From Hygrophila difformis (Eukaryota > Streptophyta > Magnoliopsida > Lamiales > Acanthaceae): 64,000 bases of DNA. Of the stretch, positions 1 to 9,847 are shown one piece after another; position 1 is the stretch's first letter; every line of letters starts with the position of its first letter. The position numbers and the translations under genes are program-made. The stretch is taken from NCBI GenBank assembly GCA_030278955.1, contig JAOANR010000014.1, positions 29,463,453 to 29,527,452 on the forward strand, in the 5' to 3' direction. The notes beneath the pieces were generated by a model, which ran no database searches, was not told the DNA's origin, and saw nothing but the letters and a program-made list of their open reading frames with translations.

Positions 1-605
1 ATAGCAGATTTGGAGAGAGAATATGTTGATTGAATCCGCTATATGCTCCTAAATATGCCGGCTTCCAAACAAGCCCATATTACATATAATTAATATGTAA
101 AATACTTCTCTATATTCAAATATTTTTTACAGACCCACTTTTCATACAGTACATTTTAAATCATGAATAACTCAAGTTCAGTACAATTAAAAATTCTAAA
201 AGTTCGATGTTTAAAAACTACAGGACGAGACGAATCTAACAATATCTCACTTGGCTATATTTTAACTTGTATAACTATGATAAAACTTTAAGTGGAAGTC
301 TATGTGTGATTAGTAGCACATTTACATATGTCAACAATATTTGACTTGGAAGTAGTAATATGAAACTTATTTACATTTTATTATATTAAAAGTTATACAA
401 AACATTTATAATTATTAAGAAAATTGTGAAAATTCATATTATGTGAATAATTGGTTTACAATAAATTACCTATTTTCGTAAAAATATTATAAATAAAATA
501 ATGGGGTGTATAAAGAGTTATTGGAGTGCGGATATATCCATTATTAAATAAAGAATGAAAATAAAATTTATTTAATCTACTTTTTAAGGAAGAATTCATT
601 AATCT
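1..605. repeat. AT-rich flank with a decayed MITE-like segment
   Basis: No gene is visible. The stretch at roughly 150-330 reads, in reverse complement, like the Stowaway-type MITE at 54894-55134: it shares the 'ACGAATCTAA' core and the run around 'AATAACTCAAGTT'. No intact terminal inverted repeat or TA duplication can be seen, so it is an eroded remnant. It lies inside or just upstream of Helitron sequence. Confidence 0.35.
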
Positions 606-3083
606 ATGTCATTAATCTATGGTTTATCAGATTTACAATTTACCGAAGAACAAATACGAAATCTAACTTTGTTAAAAATTGAAAAGCTAATTGCTGCAAA
701 TTCTATAAGTTTGAAACTTTTATCCGGAATGCCGGTACCGGATGAAGTTTTAACGTCTGAAAGAGAATCTACTAATAATAGAAGAGTCATATTATAATAA
801 GAAAAAAATATGATGACAGATCATACTAAGCCATTACCTTTGTTGACTAATGAACAAAGAATATTTATAATAAGATAATGTCTGCAGTTGATAGTGGTGA
901 GGGTGGATTCTTTTTTCTTTACGTGGTGGAACTGGCAATACATTTGTCTGGAAACCATTATGTTCAGCCCTTCGTGGAGGCGTGATATTATATTGCTTGT
1001 AGCATCCAGTGGAATAGCATCACTATTTCTTCCAAGAGGTAAGACTGCACATTTTAGATTTGGTATTCCACTAGATTATGATGAGAATTCTACCTACAAA
1101 AAAGTTGCCACAGAAAATGATTTAACCTCTTTTCTAATTAAAACAAAATTCATTATTTGGGATGAAAATTCTTGATTGGTATAATGATTATAAGCCCATA
1201 TGATTTAATCAAATTTCTCATTCGATTTCAGCGGAGAAAATTCTCACTCGCAGTTTGTTTAGCAATGACTATAAATAGAAGTCATTGTCAATCTTTAAAA
1301 AATGTTGAACTCTATCTTCCAGAATCGGTTTTTAGAGTGGACTCAAAGCATTAATATGTAATTAAGATGGATTAACTCAAGATACAATAAAAATATTGTC
1401 TATAATGAAATTCATATATGCCAAAAAAATTAAAAAATGCATACTTCATGCAGGCGATGGTAATTGGTAAAACTGGTATTGATTTGGAGATGTACAATCA
1501 TGTGTGATATTTCAAGATGATTTTCTTATGAACTCTACGGGTCGACAATTGTTGAGATTATATATACAAATATAAATTGTACCACTTCAAATCCAGACAT
1601 TTTTAAAGATGTTGCTAGACTAGCACCTACAAATGAGATATTGATACGATCAATGATTACATCATAGAACATATGTCTGCGAATGAAAAAATATATCTCA
1701 GTTCTAAAAATATTTGTCAAGATGATGAAAGTAAGTATATATAGTGACGATGAAATATTTTCATCGGAATATGAAAGCATGATCAAACTTTCAGGATTAC
1801 CGAATCATGAAATAAAGTTGAATGAGGCCTGCATAGCCATGTTTCTTAAGAATATAGATTTATCAAATAAATTATGCAATGGAAACACGTTGATAGTAAA
1901 CAAGATGCGGAACCATACAATTAAGGCTAAATAATTTTGTAAACTATGAAAGTTGAAAATTCTTGATAGAATGATTATAAGCCTATGGATTTAACCAAAT
2001 TCCCATTCGATTTTAAAGGAGAAATTTCTCACTTTGTTTTAAAGTGATTATAAACAAAAGTCAATGTCAATCTTTAAAGAATATTAAATACCATTTTTCA
2101 AAACCAATTTTTAGCTTTGAACAATTATATGTTGTGATATCTCGTGTCACTAGCAAGAAAGGAATCAAAGTATTAATATTTAATTAAGATGGATTAACTC
2201 AAGTACTACAAGAAATGTTGTTTACAATGAAATTTATATATAAAAGAAAATTGCAATATGGATACTTGATGTAGGTGATGGTAGAAACGGTATTGATCTT
2301 GGAGATATAGTTAGATGTTACATTTCCGGATAATATTCTTATAAACTCTACGGGTGATCCTGTAACATTTTTTTAGTGTACATATACAAATATAAACTGC
2401 ATTACTTCGTATATAGACATTTTTAAAGATATGTGTTATACTAGCCCCTTCCTGTGAGATGGATTGATACAATTAATGATTACATCATGTAATTTCTGTC
2501 TGCAAATAAAAATGTATATATCCGTTCTAAAAATATTTGTCAAGAGGATGAAAGCATGGATAATGACAATGAAATATTTTCATCAGAATATCTAAACACG
2601 ATCAAGTTTTCTGGACTACTGAATCATAAAATAAAGTTGAATGAGGGTTGTATAGTAGTTCTTTTTAATTATATAGATCCATCAAATAAATTATGCAATG
2701 GAAGCAGGTTGATAATAACCAAGATGCGAAACCATATAATTGAGGTTAAACTAATATTGGGAAACCATGAAAGTGGAAAATTCATGATTGGTAGAACGAT
2801 TATAAGCACGTCCGATTTAACCAAATTCTCCATTCGATTTCAGATGTAACAATTCTCATTTGCAATTTGTTTTGCTATAAATGTAAAGAAAAGTCAATGT
2901 CAATCACTTAAGAAGGTTGAACTCTATCTTCGGAAACCAGTTTTTAGCAATAAACAGTTATATCTTGCGATATCTCGTGTCACTAGCAAGATGAGACTCA
3001 GAGTATTAGTATTTAGTTAAAATGGATTAATTCAGAATACTACAAGAAATGTTGTTTGTAGTGAAATTTTCAGCAAATTGTAA
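606..3083 (+). pseudogene. Helitron PIF1-like helicase, broken
   Basis: Fragments in several frames match the C-terminal helicase of plant Helitron Rep-helicase proteins. 606-797 gives the linker before the helicase, ending near 'MPVPDE'. 840-900 gives 'LTNEQR'. The Walker A region near 919-950 reads GGTGNT in a shifted frame, so the essential lysine is lost. 988-1170 gives 'DIILLVASSGIAS' and the Walker B-like 'IIWDE'. After that the sequence jumps to the C-terminal 'RFQRRKFSLAV' block, so the middle is deleted. Two more copies of the C-terminal half follow in tandem, and the last ends at a plausible natural stop (3081-3083). Many stops and frameshifts make it non-functional. The enzyme family unwinds DNA during rolling-circle transposition. 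Confidence 0.8.
1358..3020 (+). repeat. Tandem duplication of helicase C-terminal half (about 0.83-kb units)
   Basis: Two consecutive units, about 1358-2185 and 2186-3020, each run from the block encoding a 'WIL.VGDG' motif, through 'SGL.NH.IKLNE' and 'LCNG..LI', to 'SRVTSKKG'. The same 'GGATTAA(C/T)TCA' segment marks the boundaries near 1368, 2188 and 3024. The units are diverged from each other, so the duplication is not recent. It lies wholly within the Helitron. Confidence 0.65.
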
Positions 3084-3335
3084 GGAAAATTTTCATATCA
3101 TGCTTAATACTTATTTAAATTTATTTAGTTTTAAATAAAATTTCAAATTAAAAAAATATAATTTTACTATTTATTTTTATTGATCTGCTATGTTTGTACG
3201 GGACAAGCAACAAGAAGACGGTTTAAAATGATTTTTTTTATTAGTTATAAAAATAATTAAACTATAATTATCATATTTTCTCTATTAGTTTCATATGATA
3301 TAACTATATATATTATATATAAAATATATAATTAT

Positions 3336-3366
3336 ACCCGTCGAGTCTCGACGGGTTAGTTACTAG
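3336..3366 (+). other. Helitron 3' terminus: hairpin plus CTAG
   Basis: Arms ACCCGTCGAG (3336-3345) and CTCGACGGGT (3347-3356) pair perfectly over 10 bp with a one-base loop. CTAG lies seven bases further on (3363-3366), followed by T. This is the standard Helitron 3' end (short GC hairpin, then CTRR, inserted 5' of T). Confidence 0.85.
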
Positions 3367-3889
3367 TTGAGTGAATATGACAGATGTTTATTTGTACATA
3401 TATAAGAAACCAATATAGTCAAGTGATGTTGGATTCATCTAATTATTTAGTTTTAAAATATATATCAAATGTTTATAATTTTTAATTATATACCATTTGA
3501 GTTATTAATGGTTAAATATGTGTCTTGAATTGCTCGTAAAGTACAAATGTAACATATAATGATAACGAAGTATTTTTTTTATTTTTTTATTTTTTGTTTT
3601 TAATTTCTAAATTTTCTGACTTGGTTGAAGATCAACGAATACTATTGGATTTATTAATATGACTAATGTAATTTAAGGACGAATTTTACATTAAAATGGT
3701 TTCACCCGATGTCCTCCCAACATGCTCCCCCTTCTCATCAATATTACTATTATTTTTCAATCCGGTTAAGTACAATCTGTGTAACAGTCTGTACGTGCAG
3801 AAATCACAAAAACTATATATTCCATTACAAAAATCATCTCTCTCATCATAAATCCTTCCATCACAACCATCTCTCCCATCGCGGATATA
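3367..3889. other. AT-rich intergenic, nothing recognised
   Basis: Low-complexity AT-rich DNA with T-runs near 3570-3600. Short open frames on both strands near 3686-3942 have no recognisable motif and are not supported. Confidence 0.5.
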
Positions 3890-4048
3890 CACTACAAGAA
3901 ATTCGCGGGAAGGGGACGAATTTGGGGACAAAATTTTATTGAAGTCGTCGCCTAATGAATTTCGCCGCCTTGTTTGTCGCCTAGTGCGTTAGGTGACGAA
4001 CAAGGCAACGAAATCCTTTCATCGTCTTCCCGTGAACTTTTTTTAGTG
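3890..4048. mobile_element. CACTA-derived MITE, 159 bp
   Basis: It begins CACTACAAGAAATTCGCGGG and ends with the inverted counterpart, whose reverse complement begins CACTAAAAAAAGTTCACGGG. This gives a terminal repeat of about 23 bp with four mismatches. Both sides carry ATA (3887-3889 and 4049-4051), the 3-bp target duplication expected for CACTA/En-Spm elements. The interior is rich in GACGA/TCGCC motifs and has no coding capacity. A relative is at 55646-55792. Confidence 0.85.
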
Positions 4049-4194
4049 ATACAGGCTAGGAAATGAATGGTGAGATCCCATATCACACAAATTACATAAG
4101 GAATAAAGGGGAGGGATAGGTGGCGAAGTGGAGAATTGAACATCTATCCTTTCAGTGACTACATGCCAAGTTTTCATCCCCTTCCAACTAAGTA

Positions 4195-4461
4195 CTCCTT
4201 CCCTTTTTTTTTAAAAAAAAAAAAAGTGTAACTTTTTGGCTTTTTTTATTGTTCATTATAACACTTTGACTTTTATTTTTGTTATAATTATACAAGAAAA
4301 AATATTGTGATCTTGTTTGATTCGTCTCGTCTTGTAGTTTTTAAATTTTAATATAAAATATTTAGAATTTTTACTTGTACAGAATTTGAATTATTAATAA
4401 TTTAAAATGTACATTGTTATACTTGCAAATTACTAGAAACATCACACTTAAAGAAACGGAG
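4195..4461. mobile_element. Stowaway-type MITE, 267 bp
   Basis: It is flanked by TA (4193-4194 and 4462-4463). The ends read CTCCTTCCCTTTTTTT and, inverted, CTCCGTTTCTTTAAGTG. The interior 'GATTCGTCTCGTCTTGTAG' block is shared with the MITE at 54894-55134, so they are the same family. Non-coding. Confidence 0.75.
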
Positions 4462-4463
4462 TA

Positions 4464-6008
4464 AGTATTAATAATAGCTTTTCATTTGACTTTATATAAT
4501 GGCTTATTGAATGTTTTTTTTCTGCTGAGCTTACTTATTGAATGTTTTTTTGGCTCGACACTTATTGAATGTTGAAATCTATATATTTAATAAAATGATT
4601 TAAAAATAGAGATTATCACAAATATTTAAGTATCATTCGTTACCGGTATTTTATAATATAATATTATTAACTATACGTTATGTAAATCTTGGGTTGCAAA
4701 TTGATTTGCTCACGTCACAAAAATAAAAGATAAAAAAAAAATTAAAGTGTATATGCCCTACTTTCGAACACACATAAAAAAAGTGTATAATTATATTATA
4801 CTCCATTTCAGCCAAAATGAAATTGACTCATTTAAACAACTATTGTACTTTGTATAGAAAAAAAAGGTGATAATTTTTAATGGGACCATGGGAGTACATA
4901 CTTTTGATCGATTAGCTAGAGCACACACTCCTACTTCCTGTTCATAATGTTTACAGTATTATAGGTCATTTTTTTTTAAAAAAAAAATGAAGGCAAATTT
5001 CACATTTCTTTTCCATTTTATCTTATACTTATTCTTTATATGTTTTGGTTTATTAAGTTGATGATGATGATGCATAATGATTATTAATTAAAGAAAAGTA
5101 AGTATTTTTTAGTTTAACCAATGTTTGTTATACTAAATTCAACTATATACAAGAAGTACTGTTATCATATAAAGTCCATAAAAACAAAGCGCAAAAATTT
5201 GTCAACTTCCAGGACTAAATGACGCAGTAGACAAGCTATTAACGGCTCCAGGGATTTGAGTTCCGCGTAGGATCTTCACCGTTACTTGTACTGAATCAAC
5301 GGTGGGAATCCTCTGCTCCAAGGAGTATCAACAAGGCAGCTAGTACAGTGCTTTTCAAACGCACATTGACCCCCGTTTTCTTCCTTCTTGTAGTTTATTC
5401 ACTTCTATGCAATATATGGCTTTGACTTTCAGTTTCAGCTAATGTAAATAATTTTACTTTGCCCAAAAGGGGCTTCAATAGAATCAGAAACCAAAAAGAA
5501 TACAGAACAAGAACAATGAAACCAGTATGTGTAATCAGATGTGAACCACATTATCTTTGAAAGAAAATAGTAAAACAAACCAACTCATCCTCTACCTATT
5601 AAACAATCATGTTTAATTACAAACCCCAAGACCAATGAAAACCCTGGGATTTACACTGAAAACCCCATTTCTTTAAACTGCTCAAAGATTATTTAATTTT
5701 GGGAAGCCTTAAATGTGCATTGGGGTTAATGAAATGGGGTTTCTTCCAAGTCAACCCAAATATTAAGTATAGTATTTATAATGAGATGAGATCTGCAAAC
5801 AAGGGAGCCAATGGCTTCCTAATCTAATCTCCCCCTAATTTCCTTTAAAAATAATTTCTATTTGTAACTCCCATTGCATCTTTTGCATTTGATTTGAGTG
5901 CCTTCCATGTTTCAGGCGAATATAGATCCAACAATAATGGTGCCCTGCTGGTAGTAGCAAATATTTATTGCACCAAAATTTGAAATCCCCAACCTTCTCC
6001 TTCTCCTG
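4464..6008. other. Upstream intergenic region of the ATL13-like gene
   Basis: AT-rich, no gene seen. A possible 98-bp mini-MITE lies at about 4799-4896, with ends TACTCC and GGGAGTA, but its arms are short. The stretch from 5210 to 6008 is less repetitive and is the likely promoter of the downstream gene. A GATGATGATGAT run sits near 5060. Confidence 0.45.
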
Positions 6009-6015
6009 TATAAAT
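6009..6015 (+). promoter_or_regulatory. Candidate TATA box, distal
   Basis: TATAAAT 240 bp before the start codon, followed by a pyrimidine-rich leader (C/T tract at about 6112-6148). Use of this box would give a leader of about 210 nt with short upstream ATGs near 6157, 6161 and 6171, each soon followed by a stop. Confidence 0.5.
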
Positions 6016-6187
6016 CACATTTATTTCTCCACCAGCATCACTTCAATTTCAATCCCTCTCTGTAAATTTCACCAGTTAAAAAGATAAAATAACACTTGTA
6101 CCTAAAAAAAAAACCCTTCTTTGGTCCTCTTTTTTTTTTTTTTTTCTTGATTGAAATGTATGCTCTTGTGTGATGCTGTGTTGAGCC

Positions 6188-6194
6188 TATAAAT
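6188..6194 (+). promoter_or_regulatory. Candidate TATA box, proximal
   Basis: A second TATAAAT lies only about 60 bp before the start codon. If used, transcription would start near 6220 and all upstream ATGs would be skipped. Either box is compatible with the sequence; transcript 5' ends are needed to choose. Confidence 0.35.
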
Positions 6195-6248
6195 CCCAAA
6201 TCTTTGCACTTTTTCCTTTTGGGTTTTCTCCAAGAAGTCACTAATTCC

Positions 6249-7694
6249 ATGGATTTGTCCACTCTTGTTCAAATGAAAGACAGGAACTTTCTTTCCCCAA
6301 CACAAGCCCCATTATTGATGTTCTTATCATCCCCTCCACCTCCCCCTTTTGTGCAGCAATCTTCACAGTCCAGTAATGGGTTCACGAATTTGAACAACAA
6401 GGTAAGTCCGAGCATTTTGCTGATCATAATCATCCTTGCCATTATTTTCTTCATATCCGGTGTGCTCCACTTGCTTGTGAGATTTCTTCTAAGGCCCCAA
6501 AATCGGGACCCCGATGAAATGGACAATGTGACGGCCCTTCAAGGCCAGCTGCAGCAGCTGTTCCACTTGCACGACGCCGGCGTGGATCAGTCCTTCATTG
6601 ATGCCCTCCCGGTGTTTAATTACAAAGCAATCATCGGCGTGAAGGATCCGTTCGATTGCGCTGTCTGCTTGTGTGAATTCGAGGCCGAGGATAAGCTCAG
6701 GCTGCTGCCCAAATGCAGCCACGCCTTTCACATGGAGTGTATTGATACTTGGCTTTTGTCGCATTCCACTTGCCCCCTTTGCCGGGCGAGTCTGCTGTCG
6801 GATTTCGCCCCGAGCACTCACCGCTCGCCGATTGTCCTCGTTTTGGAATCCGGCGGGGAGAGCTCGAGGGAGATTGGAACTCCGTCGGATGCTGGAGTAA
6901 TGATGAGCAGTTCAATCGGGAGAGTTAATTCGCAATTGACCGGAGATCGCGACGAGTCGAGACGCATCGATTTAGGGTTAGGAATCGGATTAGGTCAAAA
7001 GTCCTGTGAGATTCAGGTAAAGGAAGAGGAACCAGGATTGCAAAAGGGGGTTGTAGTCGCCGTGAAGCTCGGAAAATTCAAGAACGTCGACGGCGCCGGC
7101 GAAGGTGGGAGCAGCGACACGAATTCGGAAGCGAGAAGATGCTTCTCGATGGGATCCTTCGCGTACGTGATGGACGAGACATCATCTCTCCAAGTCCCCA
7201 TTCGAACGCCTCTGAAGAAGCCGTCCACCAAGAAGCCTTCTTTACCACTCACGCCGGGACACCGGCCGGCAATGTCGGAATGCGGCGGATGCGGCTCGTC
7301 AAGGGAGTTCAACGGCCTAGAAGCATTCAAGATCCTGGAGCTCCAATCGTCCCACAATGACGACAACCTCCATAGCTCAATTGGGAGACCCACCAAGAAG
7401 GAAAGCATCTCGGTGTCCAAAATTTGGCTAAGGGGAAAAAAGGAGAAACAATCTACCAATGCAGAATCATCAAGAAGGGCATTCTCCTTCCGGTTTCCGA
7501 TCAATCGAAACGACATGTCAAATTGGGGAAATGGGTTTGATGAAGAAGTTGGGAGCTGCAATAGCTTGGATTCTCAACCAAATGCACCTTCGTTTGCAAG
7601 AAGAACACTTCTTTGGCTAATGGGAAAGCCAAACAAGGTAGTTCATTCTTCATCCGCAACTTCAAGTCTTCAACCCCAACCATTATTTAATTAA
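6249..7694 (+). CDS. ATL13: RING-H2 finger E3 ubiquitin ligase, ATL13-like
   Basis: A single-exon, 481-residue membrane-anchored E3 ubiquitin ligase of the plant ATL family. Visible parts in order: a short N-terminus with a run of prolines (about 29-33); one hydrophobic transmembrane helix (about 54-80); the ATL 'GLD-type' block GVDQSFIDALPVF (111-123); and a complete RING-H2 finger with zinc ligands C137, C140, C156, H158, H161, C164, C175 and C178, and the E2-contact tryptophan W168. A long Ser-rich tail contains 'SVSKIWLRGKK', shared with the ATL13/46/47 subgroup. The start is the ATG at 6249 in a good context (TCCATGG). The in-frame extension upstream has only a TTG and is not used. Family members ubiquitinate substrates at cellular membranes; the substrate here cannot be told. 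It is the only intact host gene in the window, and its codon composition is GC-richer than its surroundings. The ATL13 name rests on the finger and the membrane-proximal block. Confidence 0.93.
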   Translation: MDLSTLVQMKDRNFLSPTQAPLLMFLSSPPPPPFVQQSSQSSNGFTNLNNKVSPSILLIIIILAIIFFISGVLHLLVRFLLRPQNRDPDEMDNVTALQGQLQQLFHLHDAGVDQSFIDALPVFNYKAIIGVKDPFDCAVCLCEFEAEDKLRLLPKCSHAFHMECIDTWLLSHSTCPLCRASLLSDFAPSTHRSPIVLVLESGGESSREIGTPSDAGVMMSSSIGRVNSQLTGDRDESRRIDLGLGIGLGQKSCEIQVKEEEPGLQKGVVVAVKLGKFKNVDGAGEGGSSDTNSEARRCFSMGSFAYVMDETSSLQVPIRTPLKKPSTKKPSLPLTPGHRPAMSECGGCGSSREFNGLEAFKILELQSSHNDDNLHSSIGRPTKKESISVSKIWLRGKKEKQSTNAESSRRAFSFRFPINRNDMSNWGNGFDEEVGSCNSLDSQPNAPSFARRTLLWLMGKPNKVVHSSSATSSLQPQPLFN

Positions 7695-8430
7695 TTATAG
7701 ATATTACTTAATTTTCCCCATTTTGTTTGATAAATTTTCCTCCTAGCTAGAGTTCTTTATTTCATTCCTTAGTTTAGTGGAAATTTTATAAGAGCAAAGA
7801 AAAGAAATGATGAAATGGGAGTATCGAGGGGAGAATTTTTTTTTCCTTTGTAAAATGTGTATTGAACATATATATGGTATTTTAATTTAGACAAAAATTT
7901 TTGGGCATTGTTGCTGGATGTTTGTTCGGTGGGAAATGTTGGGTGGTTTGGTTTGGTAGAAATTGCCGAAATTTCTCTTGGTTGAACATTTTTGAATCAT
8001 TGTCAAGTTGGAACAAATGTTGAAGGTGAAATCAATGATTCAAATCGGTCTCCATAGTGGTTACGTATTGAATTGAATAACCAACATATAGCTTCTAGAT
8101 AGATTTTGAATTGCTACATTACATCATAACATGTGAGCATTAAAGGTTGCAATTATAACATGTCACCTAATTAGTTTTCAAGCATTTATTATTGTTTATT
8201 TATATTGAGATATTAATTGAATCCCGTATGCCATGTCATCGAACTGTTTGCGCGGAATAGTTGGGAAATAGTCATCCTCCATCCCAGTTTATTTTTATTT
8301 ATGTATTTATTTATTTTTCGTATTTATTTATTTTTTTAAACAATGCCATTAGAAAAAAAAATCCACGAAACAAAAAGAACAGTGGAAACAACACAACCAA
8401 ATTCAAACTACCGCGACCCCATGCTCGCAC
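7695..8430 (+). other. 3' flank of ATL13-like gene
   Basis: Holds the presumed 3' UTR; no canonical AATAAA close to the stop was noted. AT-rich DNA follows. The last 40 bases (about 8390-8430) are nearly repeated at 38966-39010 beyond the copia element and represent its insertion site. Confidence 0.5.
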
Positions 8431-9832
8431 TCATATAGTATAAAGTAAAACAAATTTTTAGTGCGCTTTTGTATTTATTCGATTTCTATATTGACTGAAA
8501 TAAATGATTATTCACATTGTTGCTTTTGTATGGATGCATAGCTTGTATGTTTTCTATATAATTGCAAGTATGTCCAATTATCTAATACTGTAGATAACAT
8601 GGTGTGTTAGGAATCACACAGAAGATCATGTTGTCAGTTCCTTATAAGATATAAACAGTATTCACAACTGAGATAGTTTGGGACATAACTATTGGTTTAA
8701 GTTGTACTGGAAACTTGTAATTAGTTTATCTTGACTATTAGTTTGCAGTAGTGCGCTGCGTCGCATTGAATGGATCACTGTTGAGATGCATTCTTCTATT
8801 CTGACATAAGAAGAATCAAGATCTCGGCGACTCTGATAAATTATTAATCCTAGTAGAGATAAATCAGACACATGGAATATTTGTTGGTCGCTTTGATTTA
8901 CCATGAGTGAGAATCCTAGTTGATTCAATATGCTTCGTATTTTGGGCGCCGATATTATTTGCATGGTGTCTATTTATTCTCACTAGGGCACTGTGTCCTG
9001 GTTATCCGGGTTGATGACGTCCCCTTAAGGAGCTGAATAAGGATCATTGTATGAACCCTGCAGGTGGATTTATTCCGTACAATGATGAAGTTTGAGTGGT
9101 ACTACTTAAGGATTAAAAGAGATTAATTAATTAAAATTGTCAGAAGTTTTAATTAATTAATGGACGTGTGATATCTTAAACATAGGGAATCAATTGAGTT
9201 TAATAGAAGCCCAGATTCCATCTGGATCGGGCCGGGAGTGCAATATTAATTATTTAGTGGAATTAATTAATGTTTTATAGGCCAAATCATGTTCTGGGCT
9301 GAACATAAGAATTTGAGTCTGTAAAGGAGCCTGAGCCTGATACCTTCTAGTGGATCCCCAGTCTGGCCCAAGGACCAACTAGGAGAGTCTATAAATAAGT
9401 CTCCAGAAACCCTAGTCACCATAACACAATCATAATTTTCTTCCAACAAGAGAGAGAGGGGGCGGCCAAGAGGGTTTCTTGGAGACCAAGTTTTTCTCTT
9501 CATCCGTTCGATAGATTTCTGTCCATCCGGAGTTCGTACGGGGTCGGGAACAGTCTGGAAGATTCCTAGTATTGAATCCGTTCGTGTGCAAGGAGGGAGA
9601 TCCGTACGTGCGCCCGTTCGTGTGCTTGAAACATTGTTCGTGGTTGCATATTACAGATCTATGGACATAGACGAAAAGAACCAAGTTTTCAATCAGACGT
9701 TGTTGCAGATCTGCTTTGGAAAGGTAATTTTCGAAACCATTCTAGTAGATATATTATAAAGCCATGTATGTATGTGTTGGCATCCAATAAGGATCCCTGG
9801 GCACAGACCACCTTCATAGGTGTGTTCCATCA
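8431..9832 (+). repeat. Copia 5' LTR
   Basis: About 1.4 kb, aligning with 37803-38965. The canonical TG start is mutated (TCATAT against TGATAG in the other LTR). It ends CA just before the primer site. TATAAATA at 9390-9397 is the likely LTR promoter. Open frames inside it, such as 8689-8964 on the minus strand, are not genes. Confidence 0.85.
9390..9397 (+). promoter_or_regulatory. LTR TATA box
   Basis: TATAAATA, preserved at the matching place in the 3' LTR (38755-38762), about 440 bp before the LTR end. This is the usual position for a copia U3/R boundary. Confidence 0.6.
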
Positions 9833-9834
9833 AT

Positions 9835-9847
9835 TGGTATCAGAGCC
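9835..9847 (+). other. Primer-binding site (tRNA-Met type)
   Basis: TGGTATCAGAGCC, two bases after the LTR's terminal CA. This is the standard initiator-tRNA-Met complement used by most plant copia elements. Confidence 0.85.

Larger units (their letters stand above)
1..3366 (+). mobile_element. Helitron, 3' portion (5' end outside window)
   Basis: A PIF1-type helicase remnant on the + strand is followed about 250 bp downstream by a canonical Helitron 3' end: a perfect 10-bp hairpin at 3336-3356, then CTAG at 3363-3366, then T. Helitrons insert between A and T and carry their helicase on the strand that ends in CTRR, which matches this orientation. The 5' TC end and the Rep domain are not in the window. 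The exact left extent is unknown. Confidence 0.8.

Noticed and set aside
4799..4896. A tiny Stowaway-like MITE.
   Set aside because: Only six to seven terminal bases pair and the interior matches nothing else here; noted but not called.
6204..6248. A 15-residue N-terminal extension of the ATL13-like protein.
   Set aside because: It would start with TTG and overlaps the proximal TATA-to-ATG leader. The ATG at 6249 has a good context.
7013..7561. A 182-codon open frame antisense to the ATL13-like gene.
   Set aside because: It is a shadow of the GC-rich coding strand; no independent evidence.
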